The translations under genes and the position numbers were made by a program. 45,727 bases of DNA, from positions 276,435 through 322,161 of the forward strand of contig WELA01012745.1 of NCBI GenBank assembly GCA_009602735.1, written 5' to 3'. This stretch comes from Mesotaenium endlicherianum. Taxonomy: Eukaryota > Streptophyta > Zygnematophyceae > Zygnematales > Mesotaeniaceae. Below are positions 1 through 13,400 of the stretch, one piece after another (the stretch's first letter is position 1; each line of letters opens with the position of its first letter). Under the pieces are notes generated by a model that had not been told where the DNA came from, did not search any database, and was given only the letters and a program-made list of their open reading frames with translations.

Positions 1-19
1 CCCCCCCCCCCCCCCCCCC
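1..19. repeat. Poly-C tract at window edge
   Basis: Nineteen C residues start the window, inside the intron before the first recognised MDN1 exon. The true length is probably unreliable. Confidence 0.8.
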
Positions 20-42
20 TTCTTGATCCGCTTGCTGTGCAG

Positions 43-2427
43 CTCTCCAAGGAGATGCAGGATGCCCCCGATGCGATCGCAGTCGTCCACCTGGCGGTGC
101 AACGGCTGAAAACTTGCCAGCAAGAAAAAGCGCAACCCTGGGGCCCGCTGCCTGAGGAGCTGCAGTCTTTGCCAGCTCAGCATGATGCGCTGCCGCTCGG
201 TGGGTCGTCTGATGACGCCAGCGCACCCTCTGATGACGTCAGCATGGACGAGGGCAAGGCGCCGGAGCTTCCCCCCGAGATATCGGCGGAAATTGCGCGC
301 CGGGAGGAGGCTCTGGACAGACAGCTGGAGGCGCTGGAGGGCTCGGAGGCCGAGATGCGGCGGCTGCTCGCCAGCTGGCAGGCGCTGTTTGCGTGGCACG
401 ACGGCCCTCTGATGACGGCGATGAAGGGCGGCAATCTGTTCCTGATCGACGAGATCTCACTGGCGGAGGACAGCGTGCTGGAGCGCCTCAACAGCGTGCT
501 CGAGCCGCAGCGGCAGCTGGTGAGATCTCCCGGCAGCATTATATTTCGTCTATATAGTCGTGTAATTATTTTACTGTAATCAGGAATTCAGAACAGAACC
601 TTAGAATCCTGTCCTTGGTTTTTTGCTCCAAAGGGTTTGAATGTGACGGGTTGGAGCTGGGAAGCTTAAACGTGGATGGTGGGTACAGGGATCCACAGCC
701 AGACGCTTGAGTGTGGCCGTGTGACTCCATTTGTTTGCTGGATGCGCCTATTCTTGTCCTGAGCACTTACGGTTGCACGGGTGCGTGCTTGCACGCATGC
801 ACGCACGTGCTGGGCTGTGTGCCACGTGTGTGCACATGCACGTACCTTTCACTCTCCAAGAAACGTGTAGTGCCCTCTCGTCAACTCAGGCCGGCCGTGC
901 TAGACGTCTCACCTTATGAGGGACGACACTCAAGGGGGAATGAACGCACCTGAGGTTTCAGAGCTTCCGATTTGGGGGTAGCTTTAAGGGCTTTCACTTT
1001 CAGGTGCTGAGCTGGAGGGGTGGTGTTGGATACTAACTATCAAGCAAGTCTCGGAATAGTCTTTATTAGCTCATTGTCGTGCTCACCCATCCTTTCCTTC
1101 CCCCCGGCTGTCTGGGCCGGGCCTGCTGTACCTGCCACGTGGCTTCCTTTGCCAGGTGTTGGCGGAGAAGGGCGGCGCTGAGGTGGAGGAGGTGACAGCT
1201 CACCCCGCCTTCCGCATCCTGGCGACCATGAATCCAGGTGGCGACTTCGGGAAGAAGGAGCTCTCTCCCGCTCTGCGAAACAGATTTACAGAGATCTGGG
1301 TGCCGCCCATCGTAGATATGGAGGATCTGCGGTCCATCGTCGTCGACAGGTGAGGGGACGTGCGCCACCCGCAACCTCCTTTTAAGAGAAGCCGTGAAGA
1401 GCTGAGCTTGTAATGTAGCCGCAGAATTTTACGCCTGTGTGAAAGCTCACATATGCACGGGCCTGTACTTCAACCTGATGTCTTTGAATTTAGCTTATTT
1501 AGTCCTTAATGAATATATGGTTTTGGAGCGGGAGACGCAGTCTCTGCGCTTGTTTTGCCTGCCGTTCTGTCCACTGATTTTGGAGGTTCTCTTTTCCTCA
1601 ATGTTCAACTTCCCTTTCTTGACTCCGTGGCTCCCTGCAATAATGTGCTAGGGTCGCACTTGCAGTCTAGTTTTCAGTTACTAATGTAGACATAACACAT
1701 GTGTGTATACAATTGCATCTCGTGCAATGCTCATGCGTGCTCAAGTGATGGTGCACACGTGGAGTAGGGTGCATTATCCAACTTAAATGGTAGGGCAAGG
1801 ATTGACGGTTTTGGAGTTTGAAGCCTATACTGACAGATGAGTGATGTATCTTAATTCAATGTGCACTGAATGGTGGGGGTGGCGGGTGGCGGGCGAGGGA
1901 ATGTGTTTTGGCTCGATGCGTGCGCCAGGTTTGCAACGCTCGAGCTGGCAACCTTGCTGTCGCAACCGCTGCTCGACTTCTGGCAGGTCTGTATGCGCAC
2001 ACGCGTAGACGCGCACACGAACAGACATACAGACACACACAGAGACACACACGCACACACTCACACACGCACACAGACTCACAGAGACATGTACCGACGC
2101 ACTTGATCTGGTGCGCTGCTGTGTCCTCATTGGTCTAGTACAGGTGACTCGTGCTGTGGACTCAACCCTGAACCCAAACTCTGACCCATAAGCTAGTTCC
2201 ATCCTAGGTCCTCCTGTGTTTGGTGCATGATGCGTGCATATGCATATGCTTTCAGACGTGCTCATACACTTCTGTATATGGACGAAAATCACCATGTAGA
2301 GGACTTGCAATAGTGTTTGGTTTCTGTCAAGCAGGCCGGGCAACAGCACTACCGAGGGGATGCTGCTTTCATGCGATTGCAACACAGATGGCAAACACCC
2401 AAAAGCGCGCACCCGGGCACACACACG

Positions 2428-2477
<50 letters not shown>

Positions 2478-4320
2478 TGTGTATGTTCACATGTCTACAA
2501 AACATAAGAGTGTACTCGTGCTTCCTGGGAAATGCATATGCGCAAGCGCACCCCTGTATCTGCCCGTGCACGCGCGCATCAACAGCAGCTCCCATTCACT
2601 CCCTCCTGGTGCCTCTCACATCTGTCTGTCTCTCCTTTTGCCTTCTACCAACCTCTCCTTCTGTCTCACATATGTTCCTCCTTTTTGCCTCCTCCCCGCG
2701 CGCCATTGCAGTGGTTCCAGCGGCAGGGGGGCGGCACAAAGGTGCTGTCGGTGCGCGATCTGCTCGCGTGGGTGGCCTACATCAACTCGGCAGCGGCCTC
2801 TTTGGGAGTCTACTGCGCTTACATCCATGGCGCCTTCCTCGTGCTCCTCGACGGCATCGGGCTGGGTGAGAGAGAGGGCATTGGATTCAAACAATTTCTT
2901 TGGGGGAGGGCTGATGATGCACGCTCTCGCACGCACTCACACAGATTTACACGCACACAGACACACAATGGCATGCAAGTTTTGTGTCAAGATACATGCA
3001 TGCACATGCACGCATGCACGCTCGAACGTGCAAAGTTGCACGCATTAGACATGCGTAGGTGTACAGTGATTAAAAAAGAATTTTCATGGATGTGGGTGGA
3101 AGTATGAGTACAAACAAAAGTTTGAACCTCTGCATGCAACTCGTATATTCTATCTTATGTGTGCAATTTTTCGTGCATTGGTTTGTGCATGTATGCGCAT
3201 CCACAAAAGGCGGCTGTATGAAAGCAATACACTCAGAAGAATCGCCCCCATTGTATTTGTTTGTGTGTCTACGTGAGCATCAAGTGTGACCACCTTGCAC
3301 CTGCTGATGTGTTGTGCAACTGCCACCTGGCGCAGGCCTGGGGCTATCCATGGAGGCGGCGCAGCGCACTCGTGACCTCTGCTTCGCCTACCTGCTGCGC
3401 CAGCTGCCCGAGGTGAGATGTCGTTTGATTCTCGCATGTATGGTCATGTATATGCTTCATGTAGAATCATGTAAATTTATGTGTATCATGTATACTAGTC
3501 TATGTTTATGTAAGACTTTATATGCGTAGTGACAAGCACAAAACTTTGAGGATAACTGTATCTTTTCAGCGCACGTATATACACATGCCCACCAAGAAAT
3601 GTGCGCTCCTACACCCACACCCACACCCACATACACACACACTCGCCTGTACGTGTGCGCGCGTGTGTGCACTTCCAGAGTATCTCAGAGAGTGACGTCC
3701 ACAGCTCTTGGGGTGCCACTCTTTCTCCATCTGCCCCTGTGCGTGCACGCGGACCAGTGAGGATTCTCTCTCCTCTTCACAAAAGACGCCACCTGATGAT
3801 ATCTTGCAGGCCGAGAGGGCGCCAGTGGAGCGGAGCTGCGCTGCCAGCAAGAAGCCACCCGCCGCCGCCACTTTGGCAGTGCTGCCAGCTGGCGGCGCAG
3901 GAGAGGCTGGCAATGGCAACGGCATGGAGATCGACGGAGAGGAGGGCGGTGGACCCGGTGCGGAGGAGACCCGAGAGGGCTACTTTGGAATAGCCCCCTT
4001 TTTCATTCCACGAGGTGTGAACCCTGCCCTGCTCCCCTAGAGACATGGTCAATTCTACGGTGTACGAAAAATTGTTCCTAGTAATACCAAGAATCACCGA
4101 TTGGAGCGTCCGGGGATAGTGCAAAAAGTCCCATGATGATCTGAGTTGCTTGATGGTCTGACTCTGGCTGGAGCTGACCGGTGTCTTTCCTTCTGCTGGC
4201 TGATGGGGCGACATGTGGCAGGCCCGCACGCAAAGGAGGGTGCCAGGTTTGAGCTGACGGCACCCACCACTGGCAGGAATGCCATGCGCGTGCTGAGAGC
4301 CCTCCAGCTGGCGAAGCCTG
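43..4320 (+). CDS. MDN1: MDN1 exons 1-7: AAA4 domain (C-terminal part) and AAA4/AAA5 junction
   Basis: Exons: 43-519, 1156-1349, 1929-1986, 2712-2865, 3336-3412, 3810-4014, 4222-4320. Exon 1 starts after the acceptor tgtgcag. It carries an AAA4 insertion rich in Asp, Ser and Glu, then WHDGPL and the Walker B segment [20 protein letters not shown]. Exon 2 holds the sensor/arginine-finger block [19 protein letters not shown] followed by TEIWVPP, a hallmark of midasin AAA4. Exons 3-5 are the helical lid ([26 protein letters not shown]). Exons 6-7 hold an Ala/Gly/Glu-rich insert, then [13 protein letters not shown] and [20 protein letters not shown], which leads directly into the AAA5 Walker A. 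The AAA4 Walker A is not in the window. I number this domain AAA4 because two more AAA domains and then the linker follow it. Confidence 0.93.
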
Positions 4321-4452
4321 GTTGGTCACCTCATGCTCTTTGTATTTTATATCAGTACGTTATAAGGTTTGACTGAGTGCAATGCGCACACTAGAAGAAC
4401 TAAGCAGGCTGTATTAAACATATAAGTAACATGTGAATTTTGTTACTTGGTG

Positions 4453-4497
<45 letters not shown>

Positions 4498-7400
4498 TCA
4501 CATGCGCACACATATACAAAAGTAGAGTACCTGCTCAGCCATTTACCCCATCGAGGCTGACTCCTGAGCGGTTCTTCATCACGGGTGCACCAGACCTATT
4601 CCTTTTGGGCACACACGTCTGTCACCTGGAGATAACAAATTGTAAACTGAAGCCCGAGGTACAAAACTGGAAGCCCTACACATGGCAGATTAATTATGAC
4701 ATGCTCCCAACACCAGACCTCGAGCTGCAGACAAATCTGTTATAGATCCCTCTGTCTTCCTTCAAATCCTCATTGAGTGTATGTGTGTCTGTGTCCATGT
4801 GTGTGCGTGTGCGTGTGCATTTGCGAGTACGTGTGTGCGTGTGTGCGTGCACGAGAGAGGACAGTGCTCTTGGAAGGGAGTCCGGGGGTGGGGAAGACGA
4901 GTCTAGTCGCCGCCCTCGCCGCGCAGTCCGGCCATAACCTCGTCCGCATCAACCTTTCTGAGCAGGTGGGCTTTTTCTTTCCTCCTCATTCCTCCATTTT
5001 CCTCTTTCCCTCCTCCATTGCTCCCCCCTTCCCTTTCCGTCCTGGTTCTTCATTGTGTTTTGTTACTACTTTTTCATGTTCTACTGTTGATATTGCTCCT
5101 CTTATGTTCAGCAACAGTTCTTGCACAGATGTTTCGTTATTTTCACTCTCGCCTGCACTTCTCCTTTGCGTCCATGCGTGTGCGCGCGCGCGTGTGTGTG
5201 TGTGCATACGCCCTCGCATGTTCATCGGCAGACGGATATGATGGACCTGCTGGGATCGGATCTGCCGGTGGAGGGCGGGAGGGGCGGCGACTTCCGCTGG
5301 TCCAACGGCGTGTTCCTCCAGGTCACTCCTGTCACATCCAAGCCCTAAAAGTCGCCAGACAACATTGGAAACCCTAATCACGTCCCCTGCTATTTTCTCT
5401 CTCTGACCCTGTCAATCCTGAAGCCTCTCGTGGGATGGCTGGCAAGGACCCTCTCCCCAGGGCTAACCCCGCCACATCCTACATGTGATGACTTCGAGGG
5501 AGTTAGGCAGCCACGTCTGCACTCTCACACAAAGGATAAAATGCCTTGACATGTCGAGCAGAGAGCACACAGCAAGAGCAACGAATTAACCCGTCAGTGT
5601 GTCACAAACCCTAATTTTGCTCTTTGGCGTGGTGCCTTCTGACGCGCCAGTTGGCAGCTGCTGAGGGCCTCATGGGAATCTGGATTTTTGGGGTCAAGGC
5701 GGAGCATTGTTTCAAAGGGAAAATTACATACGACCGTTTCACGTGGTGTACAGTTGCTTTTGGCATGCAACCAAGCTCACGCGACAGTTGTCTGGAAATG
5801 GTTCTTCTGAGTGGTTGCTGCAGACCCCTCTGGGCTGCTGCTTTCCAGCTGACTACTTCTGACCGTGAACCGCAACTCCCGCTTTCTCATTCCTAGCTAA
5901 TGTTCTAGTACATGTCTTGGAGCATGCAATCTTCTTGGCGGGCGGCTACCAGCTGTCATTCAGTCCAGCTGTGGAAACCTCTGGTAATGCCCACTGCTCA
6001 CATGACAATGATCACCAAGCAATGTGGAGGAGCCGGCGGACAGAACTAAGAGAGCACGTTGTTGACAGACGGGGCAAAGCTCCGCAGCCTGGTCGGCGCT
6101 CCTCCCGGCTGACACGTGTCGCCGCGTGGGTGCTCCACTTGCAGGCGCTGGAGGCCGGCGACTGGGTGCTGCTGGACGAGCTTAATCTCGCGTCGCAGTC
6201 CATCCTGGAGGTGCGTGTGTGTTTATATGTGACGTATATATAATATGTGTCTTATGGGTCACTGGGAGATATATTGCATAATAGATGCCATAGATGTTTT
6301 ACCATATGCATGTGATACACATGTAAATTTAGTCATGATTATTTAGATAAGTCATCATCCATGCGTGTATGTGTGTGATCATGCTCTTTGCAGCTTTTTC
6401 CTCATGAAAGCCCTTTGTTGTGCTCCAAACATATCTAGATGCAGAAAAAATGTTAAGATAGAGAGAGGGGAGGGCATGGGAGGGCGTGGGAGGGAAGGGA
6501 GGGAGGGAGGAAGAGAGAGGAGCAGGAAAATCTGCCAATGCTAACCCCAAGCCCCCTCCTTTCTCCCCTTGTCGATGAGAGCAGGGTCTGAACGCGTGCC
6601 TGGACCACCGCGGGGAGGTATTCATTCCGGAGCTTGGCAAGACTTTCCGCTGCCCGCCGACGTTCCGCATTTTTGCGTGCCAGAACCCCCTCCAGCAGGG
6701 CGGCGGGCGCAAGGGCCTTCCAAAGTCCTTCCTCAACCGCTTCACCAAGGTGGGGACCGCCGAACTCTGACCCAAACTTTGAATTCTAGCGCCAGCTGTG
6801 AGCCATCACCCCAGCAATGAAACCCCTAACCTCCAACTTTTAACCCGACTTCTGCGTGCATGCGTGCGCGCGCGTGTGCGTGCGTGCGTGCATAAGTGCG
6901 CGCCCCATCCTTGTCAATGAACGTCTTTTCCAGCTCCCTAACTCGCTCTCCCCTGCCCGCCGGCCCGCCCGCCAGGTGTACGTGGAGGCGCTGGAGGCAA
7001 GCGACCTGCTCTTCATCGCGCGCGCGCTGCACCCGCGCATCGGCGTGCGCGCGCTCTCGCGCATGATCGCGTTCAACGAGCGCATGCGCGTGGACACCAT
7101 GGTGGCGCGGCGCTTTGGCCACGCGGGCGCGCCCTGGGAGTTCAACCTGCGCGACGTGCTGCGCTGGTGCGAGCTCATCAGCACAGGTGCGCGCGCGCGC
7201 CTCCGCTCTTTCTCCCTGCGCTCCCCTCAGCTTCTGCTCCCGCTGCTGGGATTTGGGCACAGAGGCGGGTTCTGGGTTTCTGGTACTTTAGAAAAGCGTG
7301 CCCATGTGGGCTCAGGGCTCAGGAAACGTATTGCCGCGGTGCCAGCTCATCGCCAGCTGTCCCGATGCACCGTCGCTAGCATAGTGGATTTCAACACTCT

Positions 7401-10400
7401 ATCCAACCGCACAGCTGTTGCCATCCTCTGGTTCTTGCTTCTCTCGTGTGTTCCTTTCTCGTGTGTTGTCTTCTCCTGCGTTACCTTCTTCTCTTTTTCC
7501 CCTCGCTTTCAGAGGGCTGTTCCCTGCAGAGGATTAAAAGTCTCGAGGTTGGTGCTGTTGCCTGCGTGCAGATCCTCCGCACTCGCCAGGTGTTGGGTCT
7601 GAGGCCCTGCCCGAGAATCCCGGGCGGTATCTGGACATGGTGTACCTGCAGCGCATGCGCACAGCCGCAGACAGGCGCCACGTGCGCGCCCTCTACACCG
7701 AAATCTTTTGTTGCCCGCCCGACGTCAACCCCCACCCGCACATCGAGCTCTCCCCGGGCGCAGTCCAGGTGGGCCGGACGGTGTCGGTCAGAAACGCAAG
7801 TCCTGAAAGTTTTTCCTGCCCGAGTGGCCCGGGCAGCAGCAACATGGAGCTCTTGCCCGGATACCGGAATGCACTCGAGAACGCGCTCCAGTGTGTGAAC
7901 AGAGGCTGGATGTGCATCCTCGTGGGCGGCCCCTCCTCGGGCAAGAGCACGCTGGTGCGAACGCTCGCTCGACTCACAGGCAATCCGCTGCACGAGTATG
8001 CGCTGACAAGTGGCACCGATACAACAGACCTCCTGGGATGCTTTGAGCAGCACGACCCCTTCCGGAAGCTTCGGGAGGTTGAGGCCCTCGTGGCGCGCTC
8101 TCTGGACGCCACCTGTGCGTGCCTGCTCGCGCCGGCTGGAGGCGCCGGGCAGCAGCCACCGTCAACCGCCAGCTGGCGGAGGGTCCAGCTGGCGAAGAAT
8201 GTGCAGGGCACCTGGACCATGTACAAGACCCTGAGGGGGGGCGGACGCGAGGGAGGGCAGGCGATATCATCGGGTGGGGACACTTCGACGTGCACAGGTG
8301 CTGGGAAGGAGCCGGTTGAGAACTCTGCGCCAGCTGTCACGCCAGCTGTCTCACCAGCCGTCGTGGAGCTGTTGCTGCAAGTTGTCAATCAGCTGGAGAG
8401 CGCCAGGAAGGAGTGCGGCCTGCCGGCCCTGGCCGGCCACCTGGCGCCAGCCGGCCTGGCCGCTGAGCTGGCGAGCATGCGGGCCAGCGGTGCGGGCGGC
8501 CGCCAAGTGGGCCGCTTTGAGTGGGTGGACGGAGCCCTGCTGCGCGCGCTGGAGAGGGGCGAGTGGGTGCTGCTGGACAACGCCAACTTCTGCAACCCCA
8601 CGGTGCGCTCTTCCCTTCTTCTTACTCTTCCGTGTCTTTGTGCACCCTAAACCCTAAGTCATCAAATTAAAGTTTGGAGACCAATTCCTGCAACCCCACA
8701 GCACACCGATTCCTTCATCATCTCTTCTGTTTGTTCCTTTGCCCATGGACCCCAAGTGGTGCCACCCCCGCGGTACAGGCTTGCCTCCTGTTGTTTCCTC
8801 CTGTTGTTTCCTCCTGACATTTCCTTTATGAAGCGTCGCTCTGCTACATCGTCCTGATCCTTCTTCCAGCATCGGACTGTCCTTTGCTCAAAACCCCCCG
8901 GATTTCCTTTCCATCTACACATACAGCCAATATGTGCATAATCAATTTGTGTATATACTTAAGGATCTTCATCATTTCACGCGCGTGAGTGCTTTCAGGC
9001 TTCTTGCGCACCACCTCTAATCTCTGTAAATAACAACAGCTAGGGGTGTAAGGCTTCAAGAGGAGGGCTGGGCTGAAGGGGGAAGGCAGTGGATGTTTCG
9101 TCCTTATTGTTATACATATATATATATATAGGTATACGCTTATACCCTTGTGTATGTACATATATATGCATATATATGTATGCAATCCGTTGTTCGGGGC
9201 TTAAGACACGTCGCAGCGCCTGGGGGACCCGCATCTGGCAACCAAATCTGTATCTCTCAGACTCTTTTCCATCTCGATGCTGCTGATCTCTTTCTCGCAG
9301 CTTTGCGTCCATCCAGCTTCTGCAGCGCTGCTTCTGATCCTTGATATTCCCAGACTGACGAGTGCTTGGGAGTGATGTGCGTGCGTGTGCGTGCATGCGT
9401 GTGTGCGTGGTGTTTTTTTGGGGTGGGTGGGGAGAGGGGTGCAGGTGCTCGACAGGCTGAACCCTCTGATGGAGCCAGGTGGCACAATCATGATCAACGA
9501 GCGGGGCCTGGTGGGCGGCCAGGCCATGGTGGTGCGCGCGCACCCAAACTTCCGTCTCTTCCTGACACTTGACGCTCACTACGGCGAGGTGTCCCGCGCG
9601 ATGCGCAATCGTGGCACCGAGATCTTCATGCTGCCGCCCGCCGCGCCGCCGCCCGCCGCACCGCCGGCTGGCGGCGAGCTGTCCCTCTCCATCGCGGCAG
9701 CGCCAGGTGGCCACCCGGCGGGACAGACGGGGGACGCGCTGGCGCTGCTGCGCCTGGCCGGCCTTCCCGGGGCAGGCCTCGCGGAGGCCATGTGTGAGGC
9801 CCACGAGGAGCTGCGAGCCCTTGCTCAATCAACGTACGCTAGCGCCACGGTGTCGCTGCGAGAGCTTGCTCAATGGGTGCGGCTGCTGATGGAGCTCATG
9901 GAGCGGGGCAGCTCTCTTGGGGCGGGCCTGGCCGCCAGCTGGGAGCAGACCTACGTGCGCCGGCTGGAGTCTCGGGAGGCACGAGCGCTTGCTCAAGCGA
10001 TCTTTGAGAGGCACGTCCTCAGCAGGGGCTGGGAAATCTTGACTGGGGCAGGCCTTGGGGGTGGAGATGGGGATGGGGGGGATTTGACAGCGGACTGGAC
10101 AAGGCTTGCGCTGCTTCTGCCAGGCGGCTGGCCCCTGCCTGTTGACTTCTCGTTGCTTGTGTCCGACTCAAGGACAGGTGTCGCGCTGGCAGCAGCCGCC
10201 TACGCTCGCTTTTTGGGCGGCCAGATGCTGGCCAATGAGATGGCGAGAGAGTGGCAGAAGCTCCAGGAGCAGCCGCAGGCGCAGGCGCGGGGCCAGGGGA
10301 GCCAGGTGGCGCTCTCTGCTTGGCTGCGATCAAAGCCAGCCCTCGCGCCCTACCTGCCTGTTGACTTTCTGCGCCAGCTGCTCGCAGTCAACCGCTCGGC

Positions 10401-13400
10401 GCTGCCCGGGTCAACCACTCAGGAGCCAGAGTCAAAGCCAAATGCAGATGATGCGCACACGGAGATGGAGGGTGTCACAAATTCGAAGTTGGGAGAAACT
10501 AGGAATGAGCTCGCAATGACAGGGAGAGGAGGGCTAGAAGTTGTGGTTGAGAAAGCGTACCGCCCCAAGGATGCTGAGTTCATGCTCCAGGTAGCGGCCC
10601 TGTGTGCGGTCGAGCGAGCAACCGCACACGACATCCGTCTGAGGGTGGAGGCCCTGGGGGCCATGGGGCGGGTGCCCGCGGCAGAGCAGGCCCGCCCCAT
10701 GAGGGCGATGAGGCGAATTGAGCAAGCGCTCGCAAAGGAGCTGCAGCACCCGATCTTCTCAGGCCTTGTCAGCGCCAACGAGGAGCTCCAGGCGCGCCTG
10801 GCCCTGCCAGGCGTTGCCTCCACGCTGCGCCCCCTCCTCTGCCAGGTGGACGCGCTCCTCGCCGCCCGCTACGCTGACTTTGTGCAAGACCACCAAGGTG
10901 CTGAGATGGCAGCGATGGAGCACACGTGGCGCACAGCTGGTGCGCTGGCGGGAGCTCTGACAATGCTGCGGCAATTTCTGCTGCACGCTGAGGTGGAGGA
11001 CGAGATGCTGACATCAGCAGAGTCCGGTGACAAGTCAGCAAGTGGCACGCCCATTGGCCAATCCTACCTGCACTACACGCGACCCCGCGAGCGCTCTAGA
11101 GGAGGACACTTGGCGCACCGAGCAATTGCCTGGCTACATCCCTTGTTCTCTGCGCTTCGCGCTTTTGAGGGGGCAGTTCTGCTGACTTCGCTGCAGGCTG
11201 AGCCTGAACCGGTTTGGACTGAGCCCGTTCATACTGCGTGCGGCTCTGTTCTGGAGTGGCATAGATGCCTATGGGGTCTGACACTAGGGCCTAGTCTTGA
11301 CTTTGAGGCGCTGCTGTACACCTGGCGCTGTTTGAAGAAATCTCTTCGCACCTTTGCTGAGGTGGCGGGCGGCGCAGTTACCATGTTGCCAGATGTTGCA
11401 CAGGTACGAGCTCAGGCTTGAATCGGAAGAGCGTTTCAGTGGAGCTCTGGTTACTAGTCTGTCTACTTTTAAACGCGAAGCTTGGTTTCAGAGTACTGTA
11501 TGGAGGAATACACGTGCTTTTTTGACAGATGATGCAGTGCGATGTCTTCTAGGTATGTATATACATATATATATACACTTATGTTTGTATATATATGTAT
11601 ATACATATAAGTATACATATATGGGTCCATAGAGGCACATGCAAAGACATACGTATCTGTATGCTCTTCATTGTATCACACCCTTACCCTAGCATCGGTT
11701 TGCAAACATGATCTCCAAAATCCTGATGGAGGATCGGACGAAAGACCGAGAGTGTGCTCCCGAGTTAGACAATAGAGAATAAGATATATTTCCTGATAGT
11801 AGTAACTTGTTTTCATTTGCCACACATTGATGCATTTCATGTGCTTTGGGCGGCAGATAGGGGAGAGGCTGCAGCAAGTGGTGAGCATGCTCGACGAAGC
11901 GCTGGGATTGGCCCAGGGGCCACCTGGCAAGCCTCTGCTGTGGACACATGGCGGCCATCCGCTCATGCCACCTACGCTGGAGCTGTGCAAGCTGGAGGCT
12001 CGTTTGATTGCCATGTGTGATTCCCTCGCAGTGGATCTGCCAGATGGTACACTCATTGTCCCTTTATCATCCCAGTGCTAAGATTATGTAATTTCACATC
12101 TCATGAAGAACATGTGTAGGCATCTGTATGTGCATGTGTGCGTCTCAGTGCGTGCATCTGTCCTATGGAAACTGGTACTCCCTAGTAAGTAATACGTAAG
12201 GCTTTTTTGTTGTACACATGCATTTGTGTGTGTGCGTTGAGATTGTGTGGGTGTGTGTATGGGTGTTTGACTATGTATGTCTGCGTGTGTCATTTCACAT
12301 CAACGGCCATTTAGCGTATGCACATTTGTGTGGTAGTTTGCGTGTTTGGAAATGTCTAAATTCAAAAAACCATCTGTGCCCCCACGCAGGGGAGGGCGAG
12401 CTGAGCAGGACAGCTGTCGCTGCAGGAGGCGAGCTGAGGGCCCTGGCCAACCAGGCGCTCTGCATGCTTCGCGGGGCGGGCCTGCACGCCAGCAAGCCCC
12501 ATGGGAGCACGCGAGCGCTTGCTCAGAGCGGCAGGGGCATGAGTGCGGACTCCGCAGCTGAGCTCTGTGAGGTAAGCGTGTGAGCTGTGTGTACGTATGG
12601 GTGTGAGGGCGTGCACACGTGCCTGCATGTGTGCGTGTGAGTCCATGTAGGTGTGCGTGGGTATGTGGGTGACTGGTCTTTGCGTGTACCGCGTGCGTGC
12701 AATTTGTGACATCGTCTTGTATGTGCGGGTGTGTGCGCGTGCGTGCGTAGCTTGCGTTTCAACGCGTGCTTGCGCATGCACGTGTGTGCGCGCGTGCAGT
12801 GTGTCTGAATGTTGGAGTACCAGTTTCGAGCTGACCTTGATGCAACACCTCTTGGAGCCTCTGCGGCTCGACAGGTGGCAGCGGCGCCTCGTCACTGAGC
12901 CTGGCTCTCTCTCATCTTCTCTTGCTTCTCTTGTTTTATTTTGACTTCTGCGTCTCTGCCTGTCCCTCCTCCCATACTCCCCCCCTCCCATCCCAAGAAA
13001 AGGCAAAAAAGTGCCAGCTGGAGCCTGGAGAATCTCACATTATTGTTTACTCGGAGTGTAAATCTGTGTGCTGGATATCCGAATAATAGTATGTAACTTC
13101 AGATAATCTTTATGCCCATTCAGACTTCATGCACAGTATCAGAGTACTGCATAACTATTAAGTGTTGAAATGTGCAGACCCCCCACTCGCAGTCGCGCTA
13201 CTTTTGCAGTCACATATGTTGCATTGCTCAAATTAAAGGTTTTATACACTAGTTTGAACGTACAAAGCTGTGTATTTGCATGTATTAGTGTGTCGCAAGT
13301 ACGTACATATGTCTGTGTGTCTTGTGCATGCATGTTGTACATATGTTAACCCCATCGCGCCCGATCTGCTGCTCGTCTACTTGGCAGCTCCTGGAGGCGC

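Noticed and set aside
2404..2480. CRISPR-like or tandem array in intron regions rich in CA
   Set aside because: Simple dinucleotide microsatellite without spacers, in a eukaryotic intron.
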